Source: Rhodococcoides fascians A25f
GTDB lineage: Bacteria; Actinomycetota; Actinomycetes; Mycobacteriales; Mycobacteriaceae
Assembly: GCF_000760935.2 (NCBI RefSeq)
Contig: NZ_CP049744.1
Coordinates: 5,053,501 to 5,117,500 of the forward strand
Reading direction: 5' to 3'
Length of the DNA: 64,000 nucleotides
Position 1 is the stretch's first letter. Each line of letters starts with the position of its first letter. Below are positions 8,132 through 16,041 of the stretch, piece by piece. A program made the position numbers and the translations under genes. The notes beneath the pieces were generated by a model. That model saw only the letters and a program-made list of their open reading frames with translations. It had not been told where the DNA came from and made no database searches.

Positions 8132-8168
8132 ATACCCCCTAGGGTATGTCAAGTACCCCCTGGGGTAT
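8132..8168. promoter_or_regulatory. Two tandem CsoR/CstR-type operators
   Basis: ATACCCCCTAGGGTAT (8132-8147) and GTACCCCCTGGGGTAT (8153-8168) are 16-bp near-palindromes with centres 21 bp apart, two helical turns. They match operators of the CsoR family, whose CstR branch senses persulfides. They lie between the divergent persulfide dioxygenase and sulfite-exporter genes. No CsoR-family gene is in the window, so the regulator must be encoded elsewhere. Confidence 0.8.
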
Positions 8169-8201
8169 GACAGCGACTCTACGAAACGAAGTGATTGCAC
8201 G

Positions 8202-8975
8202 ATGACAGTGGCTCTGGCGCTCGGGTTCGGCGCGGCGATCGGAATTCTGCTGGGCCTTCTCGGCGGAGGCGGGTCGATTCTTGCGGTGCCGGTGTTGGTG
8301 TTCGCCTTGGGTTTGGGAGTGGAGGAAGCGATTCCCATCTCACTGATCGTCGTCGGTGCCGCCTCGGCCGTGGGGGTGATACCGAAACTGCGAGTCAACC
8401 GAGTCGAATGGCGACTGGCGGCCGTCTTCGCCGCGACCGGCATCCCGGCGACCTTCGCCGGCAGCGCCGTCGGTCGACTGCTGCCGGAGAGGATACTGCT
8501 GCTCGGCTTCGCAGCGGTGATGGTTGCCGCCGGGGCCCGGATGCTCGCCGAGCGCGGAGATATCGGAACTGCATGCAAGACAACGGGATCGAGCATCAAC
8601 TGGAGACGCTGTGCGCCACGCTCGATTCCAGCGGGCCTGGCCGTCGGCTTCATGACCGGCCTGTTCGGCGTCGGCGGCGGCTTCCTCATCATCCCGGTTC
8701 TGGTGCTGATGCTCGGTATCGAGATGTCGGTCGCGGTCGGCACCTCGCTGGTCATCATCGTCGCCAACTCGGTGGCCGGTCTTGCCTCGCATCTGAGCGG
8801 CACGAGCATCGACTGGTCCATCACCCTCGCGTTCGCAGGTACCGCGATCGTCGGCTCACTCCTGGCTGCACACCTCGGAACTCGGTTCGACACAGGGCGA
8901 TTGCAACGCCTGTTCGCCTACCTCGTCTTTGCAGTGGCCGCCTATGTCGTCATCGACGCGGCATTTCTGAGCTGA
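8202..8975 (+). CDS. TauE/SafE family sulfite or sulfur-anion exporter
   Basis: The 257-residue membrane protein has about eight helices and two copies of the family's glycine-rich motif: GILLGLLGGGGSILAVPVLV near the start and MTGLFGVGGGFLIIPVLVLM near residue 150. The family exports sulfite or other sulfur-containing anions. Placed divergently from a persulfide dioxygenase, it would remove the sulfite that enzyme makes. The ATG at 8202 follows the tandem operators by 33 nt; the frame is open far upstream only as the shadow of the rhodanese gene. Confidence 0.9.
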   Translation: MTVALALGFGAAIGILLGLLGGGGSILAVPVLVFALGLGVEEAIPISLIVVGAASAVGVIPKLRVNRVEWRLAAVFAATGIPATFAGSAVGRLLPERILLLGFAAVMVAAGARMLAERGDIGTACKTTGSSINWRRCAPRSIPAGLAVGFMTGLFGVGGGFLIIPVLVLMLGIEMSVAVGTSLVIIVANSVAGLASHLSGTSIDWSITLAFAGTAIVGSLLAAHLGTRFDTGRLQRLFAYLVFAVAAYVVIDAAFLS

Positions 8976-9022
8976 TCCAACGTCCGATCGAACAATTCGC
9001 GGTCCACCGCCCTGGGCGTATC

Positions 9023-9036
9023 GGGACCTTGTGCCC
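9023..9036. promoter_or_regulatory. DosR-like motif upstream of the Rv1733c-like gene
   Basis: GGGACCTTGTGCCC keeps GGGAC and GCCC of the DosR consensus (10 of 14 positions) and repeats the motif at 6445. It lies 66 nt before the GTG at 9103. Rv1733c is a DosR-regulon member in Mycobacterium, which supports the reading. Confidence 0.5.
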
Positions 9037-9102
9037 TTACGCAATCAGTGCACGGCGGCGCAGACTCGTAGTCGATGCCGAACACACGACCGGCGGGAGT
9101 AG

Positions 9103-9708
9103 GTGACGGGCATGTTCACAGAACACGTGCACCGTTGGTGGCGACGGAGTCCATGGATCTCCAATCCACTGATGCGAGTGCCCGACAGGATCGAACGAAC
9201 GGTGTTCGTCGTCGGGGTCTCGATGCTTCTGTTGCTCGTACCCGTCGCCGCGACGGTCGGTTCGGTGACCTACAGCGACCTGTCGCACCGATCGCAACAG
9301 CAACGCGCAGAATATCTTCGGGTCGATGCTCGAATCATCGACTATCCGAAGCCGATCCAGTCCGACGACTACGTCACCACGAATGCGACCGGTACCGCGA
9401 CGGTGCGATGGGCTGCACCGGACGGCACTACGCACACGGGTTCGGCCCAGGTGCAATCACCCGTCTCGATCGGTGACACCACGCCACTGTGGATCGATGC
9501 GCGCGGGAACCTCGCGCATACGCCCGCTTCTGCTGCCGGTGCCGTCGTCAACGGAACTGCCACAGCCGTGTTCGTGTGGTTTCTCGGCGCAGTCGTCATC
9601 GGTGGTCTGGTCCATCTCACCACCGTGGCCGGCGACCGTTCGCGCATGCGGCAGTGGGACGAAGACTGGCAACGCTTCGTTCGGTCGCGCGATCATCCTT
9701 CGTGCTAG
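9103..9708 (+). CDS. Rv1733c-like membrane protein
   Basis: The 201-residue protein has two membrane segments, TVFVVGVSMLLLLVPVAATV near residue 35 and TAVFVWFLGAVVIGGLVHL near residue 155, with an extracytoplasmic domain between them (YLRVDARIIDYPK, VRWAAPDGTTHTGSAQV). This architecture is that of the Rv1733c family, whose role is unknown. The start is unsettled: GTG at 9103 has GGGAG only 3 nt upstream, while ATG at 9112 has it 12 nt upstream. Confidence 0.8.
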   Translation: MTGMFTEHVHRWWRRSPWISNPLMRVPDRIERTVFVVGVSMLLLLVPVAATVGSVTYSDLSHRSQQQRAEYLRVDARIIDYPKPIQSDDYVTTNATGTATVRWAAPDGTTHTGSAQVQSPVSIGDTTPLWIDARGNLAHTPASAAGAVVNGTATAVFVWFLGAVVIGGLVHLTTVAGDRSRMRQWDEDWQRFVRSRDHPSC

Positions 9709-9793
9709 TGCCGTCGATCATTCGCCGTTCCAACAGCACTCGAAGGATCCACGTTGACGGCAGCAGCGGATTGCGATCCTACGGCGCGGTCGC

Positions 9794-10921
9794 ATGACCT
9801 TCGAGACCCTTGCCCTGTGTGCCGCAGTGGGATTGTTCGGCCCATTGCTGGCGCTGCCGCGCGGGCTTCGGATACCCGTCGTCATCGGAGAACTCGTCGC
9901 CGGAATTGCCATCGGCCACACCGGCTTCGGCGTCCTCGATCCGAGTGAACAGACACTGAGCTTCCTGGCGCAGGTGGGGTTTGCCCTCGTCATGTTCGTG
10001 GCCGGCAGTCAGGTTCCCATTCGTGACCCGCGACTACGGGTCGGCCTCCGGGTAGGCGCTGCACGGGCTGTGGCCGTCGGGCTGCTGGCCACCGCGCTCG
10101 GCTGGGCCGTCTCCGCCGCATTCGATCCACCACACATTGGTCTCTACGCGGTACTGATGGCATCGTCCTCGGCCGCGGTCATCATGCCGATCGTCGAGTC
10201 CAGCAAGACGGCCACACCCGGGCTGATGTCCCTTCTGCCTCAGATCGCGCTTGCCGACGCAGTCTGCATCGTCGCGCTGCCCCTCGTGATCGATCCACCG
10301 CGTGCCGTTCCCGCTGCGCTCGGATCGGCGGCGGTCATCGCCGCTGCCGGCCTGATCTTCGTTGTCCTGCGCCACTTCGACCTCACCGGACTGCGCCGCC
10401 GAATCCACCACGTCTCCGCCCAGCGCAAGCTCGCGCTCGAATTGCGCCTCAACCTGGTTCTGTTGTTCGGCCTCGCGGCCCTTGCGGTCCACACTCACGC
10501 CTCGGTGATGCTCGCCGGCTTCGGTTTCGGTCTGGCCGTCGCTGCAATCGGAGAACCGAGACGTCTGACGAAACAACTGTTCGCCATCACCGAAGGTTTC
10601 CTGGGGCCAATGTATTTCGTCTGGCTCGGAGCATCCCTCGATCTGCGTGCCCTGGGCAGTCATCCGGGCATGATCGTGCTGGGGCTCGTATTGGGAGGCG
10701 GAGCCGTGGCGGTGCACGTTGCCATGCGCCTGACCGGCCAACCTGCCGGACTCGGGATACTCGCGGCAGCCCAACTCGGCGTTCCGGTTTCGGCAGTGAC
10801 GCTCGGCGCGGAAAGTGGCGTCCTGGCTCCCGGTGAGGGCCCGGCCATCGTGCTCGGAGCCCTGGTGACCATCGCGGCGGCGGGCGCAGCCGCGCGGGTA
10901 TCGGCCCGTCGCGCAGTCTGA
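9794..10921 (+). CDS. Cation/proton antiporter, CPA2 family
   Basis: The 375-residue protein has about eleven to twelve membrane helices and lacks the cytoplasmic NAD-binding domain of full KefB/C proteins. Characteristic segments are PVVIGELVAGIAIGHTGFG near the N-terminus, FVAGSQVPI, and SSAAVIMPIVES. It would exchange monovalent cations for protons across the membrane. The ATG at 9794 lies 85 nt after the preceding gene, with no operator recognised between them. It may belong to the stress island by position only. Confidence 0.88.
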   Translation: MTFETLALCAAVGLFGPLLALPRGLRIPVVIGELVAGIAIGHTGFGVLDPSEQTLSFLAQVGFALVMFVAGSQVPIRDPRLRVGLRVGAARAVAVGLLATALGWAVSAAFDPPHIGLYAVLMASSSAAVIMPIVESSKTATPGLMSLLPQIALADAVCIVALPLVIDPPRAVPAALGSAAVIAAAGLIFVVLRHFDLTGLRRRIHHVSAQRKLALELRLNLVLLFGLAALAVHTHASVMLAGFGFGLAVAAIGEPRRLTKQLFAITEGFLGPMYFVWLGASLDLRALGSHPGMIVLGLVLGGGAVAVHVAMRLTGQPAGLGILAAAQLGVPVSAVTLGAESGVLAPGEGPAIVLGALVTIAAAGAAARVSARRAV

Positions 10922-11026
10922 CTCCTACGGTCCGCGGCGGCGCAAGGCATTCGGTTGTTTCGAGTTACCCGTGGTGGGGAATGCGGGTCATGGAACGATC
11001 GGCACGACGCGAAACGGATCACGACG

Positions 11027-11335
11027 ATGACAGATGACCAGGTCTGGCGCCTCAAGGGTGCGTGCATCGACGACATGGATGCCTACGACTCGCAGCAACT
11101 TCCCCGCCATGGACGCAAACGCGCAGAAAAGGCATGGCGACTGTGCGCCGATTGCCCGGTGTTGCGTAACTGCGCGGAGCAAACGGCGCGCGATATCGAG
11201 TCGGGTCGCATTCCGGTCGGCGTTGTCGTCGCCGGTGCCGCGTACCACGACAATGCGAGCAACGGTCGCCGGACCGACGCGTACCGCACTCTCGAGTTCT
11301 TGATCGGACGACCGCTGTCCAACCCTGCCGCCTGA
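11027..11335 (+). CDS. WhiB-like iron-sulfur regulator, variant
   Basis: The 102-residue protein has the four cluster cysteines of the Wbl family at residues 13, 40, 43 and 49 (GACIDD; LCADCPVLRNC). Wbl proteins bind a [4Fe-4S] cluster, usually with the primary sigma factor, and respond to redox or NO. The usual glycine-tryptophan turn G(V/I)WGG is replaced by GVVVAG, and the C-terminus lacks an obvious basic DNA-binding tail. The ATG at 11027 is in the normal family position. It stands alone, with the ANTAR gene 135 nt downstream. Confidence 0.85.
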   Translation: MTDDQVWRLKGACIDDMDAYDSQQLPRHGRKRAEKAWRLCADCPVLRNCAEQTARDIESGRIPVGVVVAGAAYHDNASNGRRTDAYRTLEFLIGRPLSNPAA

Positions 11336-11470
11336 TCACGCAGTCGTTCGATAACACTGCGGTCACGAAAAGCTACGAATCAGGTAACGCCAACAGCTCT
11401 GTTCGACGCGAATTCGGTGTGTCTTATCGTGCCTGACCTGCGTCGGAACAAGTTGCGCAACAATGCTTCC

Positions 11471-11695
11471 ATGACCGCAGCGCACGTAACCCACTTCGGG
11501 CTGCCGGACGATGTTCAGAGGGCACTCTCGCAGCGAGCACCGATAGAACAGGCGAAGGGAATGTTGATGGCAATACATCGCATTTCTGCCGATGCGGCAT
11601 TTTCGATGCTGGTCGACAAGTCGCAGGACAGCAATCGCAAGCTTCGCGATATCGCGCAGGAGTTGGTGGACAGGGCCTCGACCGAACGGCCATAG
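11471..11695 (+). CDS. ANTAR-domain-only protein
   Basis: The 74-residue product is little more than an ANTAR domain: ALSQRAPIEQAKGMLMAIHR and then AFSMLVDKSQDSNRKLRDIA. ANTAR domains bind paired RNA hairpins and act as antiterminators, normally fused to a receiver or GAF sensor. Here no sensor domain is present, though an upstream in-frame ATG at 11417 would add 18 residues. A strong hairpin terminator follows. The RNA target is not identified. Confidence 0.8.
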   Translation: MTAAHVTHFGLPDDVQRALSQRAPIEQAKGMLMAIHRISADAAFSMLVDKSQDSNRKLRDIAQELVDRASTERP

Positions 11696-11704
11696 CTGAG
11701 TCGA

Positions 11705-11734
11705 CCCCGTACGCTGCTTTTTCAACGTACGGGG
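11705..11734. terminator. Hairpin terminator after the ANTAR gene
   Basis: Perfect 9-bp arms CCCCGTACG (11705-11713) and CGTACGGGG (11726-11734) enclose a 12-nt loop containing five T residues. It starts 10 nt after the stop codon. Confidence 0.75.
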
Positions 11735-11836
11735 CCTGAGCAATGCTGCAGTCCGGACCACTTCATCACCTGCTGACCGGTATGCCCTGCCGTGGCTGCC
11801 CGAAACATCCCTTCCGGCACCGCCATCACAGGTATG

Positions 11837-13066
11837 TCAGAAACGCGCGAGAATCGCACGCGCACAACGAACTACGGTCGCTCGGTCGTACGACATCACG
11901 TAGTCGAATTCACGGTCCGCGTCGGCCTCACCACGGTGCAGGTCGATTGCAGCGAGCACTCCGCAGAAGTGTGGCCCGAGCACCACCACGTTCCACTCCT
12001 CGACGAGCGAGTCCGTCGGATCGAGAGGTGCATGCACGATGCCGCCCTCTTGCACGTATCCCATCCCCACCCCGTAGACGCCGGCATACGAGATCTGCTC
12101 GGCCATCGACACCCAGCGTGCACGGCTGGTGGGAGTGAAGTGTTCGGCCCTCTGAAAAGTGCCCAGTACCAACGTTTCCGGTCCCGCAGATGCAGCCTGC
12201 ATCTCGAGCGACGTGCTCATCGCGACCAGTAACCGCTTGGTACTTCGCGTCGCGATCTTGCCTGCGGATGCGATGGCGTACGGCGATTCCAACGCTGTTG
12301 CCGGAGTGCTCCACGTCGGGAACGGAGGCATAACCTCGGCGGCGTCGGCCGGAAGCTCTTCTGTCGACTGCGCGGCCGGGTACAGCTCGCCCACCCCGTA
12401 CGTCGCACCGAGTCCGAGCGCACGGCTCCGATGCAGCGCCGTGTCGACGCCGCTGGCGACGACAACCGCTCCCGTTCGTTCCACCTGAGCAGACACGGCG
12501 TGGGCGGTTCGCGCGGTGGACAGGTCGGGACGGGTGGACACCATCGTTCCCGCGAGGATGATCACATCCGGTTCGATGAGCGGCAGGAGCGTCATCGACT
12601 GTGGCCGACGACCGACATCGTCGACGGCGACCACCTTGCCGTCGCGCCGGGCCTTGTCGATCGCCGCGAGAGTACGAGCCGGGCTGTCCACGAGCGCCGC
12701 CTCGGTAACGACGACGATGTCGCGGCGGAGTTGCTCTTCGGTGGCGGAGTCGATGGCGGCGAGCGAATCGACGTCCATCGAGACGAGCATCGGCAGTCGC
12801 ACCGACTGCTCGAGTCGAGCGACCCCCCAGGCCAGGGCGTCGAGCTCACGCTTGGCGTCCATGGCCCTGGCCGCACGCTTGAGTGCGTCGGCGGAGGCAA
12901 GTGGACCGTTCTCGGGACCACGCAGCTGCACTTCGATCGCTGCGAGCGCGCCGTTGTCCAGCCGACAGACCGGGGCGAAATACGGCTGCACCGTCAACTC
13001 TCCCGTGTCCGTGTCGACTGCGGATCCTGCTTCGGCCAGCGCGAACGTCACACCACAGTTTGACAC
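11837..13066 (-). CDS. Degenerate EAL domain fused to a DICT sensory domain
   Basis: Residues 25-235 follow the fold of c-di-GMP phosphodiesterases, with EVQLR at the EAL position (E45), VAVDDVG at 147-152 and ASGVDT near 204. Several metal and substrate residues are changed: the VN(L/V)S asparagine motif reads LVSMDVD and the DxIKID lysine motif reads PDVIILAG. Enzyme activity is therefore doubtful. Residues about 270-409 form a DICT domain (STKRLLVAMSTSLE, FQRAEHFTPTSR, EEWNVVVLGPHFCGVLAA), a sensor module found with c-di-GMP and light/redox systems. The protein starts at GTG 13066. A diguanylate cyclase is encoded 1.8 kb away. Confidence 0.82.
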   Translation of the reverse strand: MSNCGVTFALAEAGSAVDTDTGELTVQPYFAPVCRLDNGALAAIEVQLRGPENGPLASADALKRAARAMDAKRELDALAWGVARLEQSVRLPMLVSMDVDSLAAIDSATEEQLRRDIVVVTEAALVDSPARTLAAIDKARRDGKVVAVDDVGRRPQSMTLLPLIEPDVIILAGTMVSTRPDLSTARTAHAVSAQVERTGAVVVASGVDTALHRSRALGLGATYGVGELYPAAQSTEELPADAAEVMPPFPTWSTPATALESPYAIASAGKIATRSTKRLLVAMSTSLEMQAASAGPETLVLGTFQRAEHFTPTSRARWVSMAEQISYAGVYGVGMGYVQEGGIVHAPLDPTDSLVEEWNVVVLGPHFCGVLAAIDLHRGEADADREFDYVMSYDRATVVRCARAILARF

Positions 13067-13075
13067 GAAAAATCG

Positions 13076-13094
13076 ACCCCCGTCCGGCGGGGGT
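13076..13094. promoter_or_regulatory. Hairpin with T-run in the leader of the EAL-DICT gene
   Basis: ACCCCCG and CGGGGGT arms with a 5-nt loop lie 10 nt upstream of the GTG at 13066. On the minus strand the hairpin is followed by a run of five T, so it resembles an intrinsic terminator placed before the gene. Confidence 0.45.
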
Positions 13095-13500
13095 GGATCC
13101 GTGTTTCAAACCTGACTTTCGTCAGTTTCTTTTCGCTCTCACGATCGTGGACGACGGAGGTGTCGTGGACGACGTCGCAACTATCTCGTTTGGGTAACTT
13201 TGAATAACGTTCCGATAACGGGCACCTTGCCCGGCGGTCATGCCTCCTCGGACTCGTCGACGACGAGAAACCGGGCCGAAAACCCATGACGGAGTGGACT
13301 TTCGAAGTTCGAACCCAGTTTCATTACTATGGCGTACAACAAACGTACCGACCGTATTGTGACTTGTCACAGAGTTGAAATGAAACAATTCCGACATACG
13401 TTTCGTCGCCCTAACGTCCCTCCTGGCTACCGGAGCTCCGGTGCCACCGGCTGCCCCGAGAGGGCTCCGGAGCCGCTTTTCGGACTTGGAGGATCGATCG
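13095..13500. promoter_or_regulatory. Gene-free region with repeat and dyad elements
   Basis: No credible gene is seen. Three TAAC units recur on one helical face (13195, 13205 and 13216), a spacing typical of OmpR-family response regulator sites such as MtrA. TGTGAC-TT-GTCACA (13358-13371) is a perfect dyad with a 2-bp centre. GGCTCCGGAGCC near 13467 is a 12-bp palindrome in the leader of the secreted-protein gene at 13501. Confidence 0.4.
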
Positions 13501-14010
13501 ATGACGCTCAACCCGCCGACCCGCTCTCGTACACTCGCCGCCGTACTCGCCGCCGTTGCCATCACCGGCGCGACGGTCGGTGCCGCCAGCGCCGGTGCCG
13601 CAACGATCTCGCCTGCCGGCACCGCCTTCACCGCCCCCGGAACCATCGTCGTGAGCACCCCGGCCTCGTTCGGAGTTCCGGTGAGTTGCTCCATCAACCT
13701 CATCGGTACCACCAGCGCCGACGGCTCCTCGGCATCGATCACCGACGCCCAGATCAGCGGTTCCAATCGCCTGTGCAACCTGCCGCAGCTCAAGAACCTG
13801 CCCTGGACCCTCACCCCCACCAGCGCCACCACCGGCGAAGTGTCCAACGTGGGCTTCTCGCTGGTCGGGTACAACTGCGGACCGGCAACCCTGGCCGGTT
13901 CGTTCGACAACATGACCAACACGCTGACGTCGACCAACCAGCCGATGTCCGGTAACTGCACGGTCAACAGCCTGTCGGTCCAGCCGAATCCGGCCTTCAC
14001 CCTGTCCTGA
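13501..14010 (+). CDS. Secreted protein of unknown function (first of a pair)
   Basis: The 169-residue precursor has a Sec signal peptide: a basic start (MTLNPPTRSRT), the hydrophobic core LAAVLAAVAITGATVGAA and a likely AxA cleavage site near residue 33 (SAGAA). The mature part is rich in Ser, Thr and Asn and has four spaced cysteines (SCSINL, RLCNLP, YNCGP, GNCTV) that could form two disulfides. GGAGG lies 7 nt before the ATG. It is followed 43 nt later by a second secreted protein on the same strand. The family is common in mycolata but unnamed here. Confidence 0.85.
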   Translation: MTLNPPTRSRTLAAVLAAVAITGATVGAASAGAATISPAGTAFTAPGTIVVSTPASFGVPVSCSINLIGTTSADGSSASITDAQISGSNRLCNLPQLKNLPWTLTPTSATTGEVSNVGFSLVGYNCGPATLAGSFDNMTNTLTSTNQPMSGNCTVNSLSVQPNPAFTLS

Positions 14011-14053
14011 CGCTCGACCTCGTCCGAATAACCCATCACTCGAAGGAAACCAC

Positions 14054-14773
14054 GTGAAGATCCGCAACAAGTCTGTCGTCACCATGGCGGCATTGGCATC
14101 GTCCGTCGCACTGGCAACGATGGTGGCCGCCCCGGCCAACGCCGCCGATACGCTTCCCATCACCTTCCAGGCAGACACGACGACGGTCATCGCCAAGACC
14201 GGTCAGCCGGTGGTGTTCCCGACCACCGATCTGGTCACCGACGTCGACCTGGTCGGCGCCACCGTCACCGGCTCGCTCGCCCTCCCGCAAGCATCCGCCA
14301 ACCTCAAACTCGGCCCTGCAACGCTGGCGAAGTTCACCATCTCCATCGTCGACGCGACCCCAGTGTCCGGCACCCTCGTCCAGGGCGGACCCGCCGAGGC
14401 ACCCACCTTGGATCTCGATGTTCAGCAGAGCTTCAAGATCCGAATCGATTCGGTGAAGCCGCTGGGTATCGACACCGGATCGGCAGGGTCGGCCTCGCTC
14501 GATCTGATCCCCGCGGGTGCCAATTGCGTCACCGCCGAGACCACCGCCAACCTCACCGGTTCTCTCGATGCCATCGATCTGATCCAGAACAACCAGACCG
14601 ACTCACATGTCAAGGGCACCTACACGATTCCGCAGTTCCAGAACTGTGGCGCGTTCACCTCGGTGCTCAACGCCATCATCGCCGGCCCCGGCAACACCCT
14701 CGACGTGCACCTGACCAACCCGGTCTTCGACGTCGGCACGCAGTCCGCGATCGCAGCCGAGGTTGCCCGCTAG
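14054..14773 (+). CDS. Secreted protein of unknown function (second of a pair)
   Basis: The 239-residue precursor begins with a GTG (GAAGGA 6-7 nt upstream) and a Sec signal peptide, MKIRNKSVVTMAALASS then VALATMVAAPANA, with cleavage after ANA near residue 30. The mature protein is acidic and beta-rich, with two cysteines (ANCVTAE and FQNCGAF). No membrane anchor or lipobox is present, so release to the envelope or medium is expected. It is probably co-transcribed with the gene at 13501 and ends at a strong terminator. Confidence 0.85.
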   Translation: MKIRNKSVVTMAALASSVALATMVAAPANAADTLPITFQADTTTVIAKTGQPVVFPTTDLVTDVDLVGATVTGSLALPQASANLKLGPATLAKFTISIVDATPVSGTLVQGGPAEAPTLDLDVQQSFKIRIDSVKPLGIDTGSAGSASLDLIPAGANCVTAETTANLTGSLDAIDLIQNNQTDSHVKGTYTIPQFQNCGAFTSVLNAIIAGPGNTLDVHLTNPVFDVGTQSAIAAEVAR

Positions 14774-14793
14774 AAGTAACAGCAGACACTCGC

Positions 14794-14831
14794 GGCGTCG
14801 ATCGGTTCCGGATTCGGAATCGGTCGGCGCC
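14794..14831. terminator. Bidirectional terminator, 17-bp stem
   Basis: Arms 14794-14810 and 14815-14831 pair along their full length with only G-U wobbles, around a 4-nt loop (GATT). It lies between the convergent secreted-protein and diguanylate cyclase genes. Confidence 0.8.
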
Positions 14832-14832
14832 G

Positions 14833-16005
14833 TCACTGCCGTTCGCCCACGGCTCCACTCGGGAGTGAATCGTCCACGTACAGCGCGACGCGATCGCCGC
14901 CCAGCCTTTTCGCCTGGTACATCGCCTTATCGGCACGGCTCAGCAGATCGTTGATGTCGGCCTCGATGTTCCGCGCCTCGACAACCGCCTCCGCGACGCC
15001 CAACGAAGCGGTCAGCGGAGATCGATCCGTCTTGTCACACAGTCGGATTCGCAGTAATTCGGATCGTTCGATCACCGAATCGCGGTCGTCCACGCAGACG
15101 ACCGCGAACTCTTCGCCGCCGAGCCGAACGGTGATCGCAGGCGCGGGGAAGGCCTCGAGAATTCGGGTCGCGGTCGTTCGTATGACGGAATCTCCGTGCT
15201 CGTGCCCGTACCTGTCGTTGACTGCTTTGAAATTGTCGATGTCGATCACCACTGCGGTAACCGACGCGTCCGAACCGGATCGAAACTCCAGGTTTCCGAT
15301 CGCCGCATCGAATCCCCGCCGGTTCCGCATCCCAGTGAGGGGGTCGTAGAACGCGCCGGTGGCGTCGCGGCGCAGCAGCATGAGGAACGAGTGGCAGATC
15401 AGAGGGGCCGAGAACATCACCAGGATCAGCATGATCAGGTAGAGGTTGGTCTGCAGACGCTGCTCCGGGCCGTCCACCAGGGCAGAGACGTACAGTGCGG
15501 CCGTAGTCACCAGCGCGAACACGTGATGTGCGGTGAACAGTTTCGGTCCGTGAAATCCCACGACGTAGCTGCCCATGACGGTGAACAAAGCCGCCATGGG
15601 CAGCATCTCCGACGGCCCGTCCACGCTCAGCAGAACCGCGGCGAGCACGATATCGGCGTACAGCACGAATGCGATCGACATCTGCCATCTCGGCCAGCCG
15701 CCGATCAACCAGGCCGAACCCACCGGAAATGTCGTGATCACGGTGAACCACAGGGCCCAACGACCGAGAGTGCTGTCTCCGAGCCCCGGAATGGTCAGGG
15801 CGATCGCGGCGGCGGTGCCGTACAGCCAGCAGAAGAGTCCGATGAGAACTCTGGTGATGGACAGTGCGCGTTGCGACCGCGCGTACGCGACGTTCCACCC
15901 GTAGTCGACCGGGAGCGACCACCATTGACGAAGACTGTTCACTGTGAAGAGCGGCTTTCCTCGTATCCCGACCTGGATCGACAAGTCAACCACAGACGAA
16001 ACCAC
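14833..16005 (-). CDS. Membrane-bound diguanylate cyclase (GGDEF)
   Basis: The protein has about six membrane helices in its first 215 residues (for example VLIGLFCWLYGTAAAIAL and MLPMAALFTVMGSYVVG) and a GGDEF domain from about 220. The active loop reads RLGGEEF, with upstream DPLTGMRNRRGFD and metal aspartate in VVIDIDNFKAVND, so it should make c-di-GMP. No RxxD inhibitory site is obvious five residues before GGEEF. The first codon is GTG; another GTG at 15942 is an alternative and no clear ribosome-binding site separates them. It is convergent with the secreted-protein pair. Confidence 0.88.
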   Translation of the reverse strand: MVSSVVDLSIQVGIRGKPLFTVNSLRQWWSLPVDYGWNVAYARSQRALSITRVLIGLFCWLYGTAAAIALTIPGLGDSTLGRWALWFTVITTFPVGSAWLIGGWPRWQMSIAFVLYADIVLAAVLLSVDGPSEMLPMAALFTVMGSYVVGFHGPKLFTAHHVFALVTTAALYVSALVDGPEQRLQTNLYLIMLILVMFSAPLICHSFLMLLRRDATGAFYDPLTGMRNRRGFDAAIGNLEFRSGSDASVTAVVIDIDNFKAVNDRYGHEHGDSVIRTTATRILEAFPAPAITVRLGGEEFAVVCVDDRDSVIERSELLRIRLCDKTDRSPLTASLGVAEAVVEARNIEADINDLLSRADKAMYQAKRLGGDRVALYVDDSLPSGAVGERQ

Positions 16006-16041
16006 CTGGTCTGCGAAGTCGTGAACTTCCCGACGCAGGGG

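Noticed and set aside
7335..8201. In-frame upstream extension of the TauE gene
   Set aside because: It runs antisense through the rhodanese fusion and lacks any membrane or domain pattern; the ATG at 8202 fits the family.
13358..13371. TGTGAC-TT-GTCACA as a CRP/GlxR site
   Set aside because: CRP-family sites have six bases between TGTGA and TCACA; here there are four.
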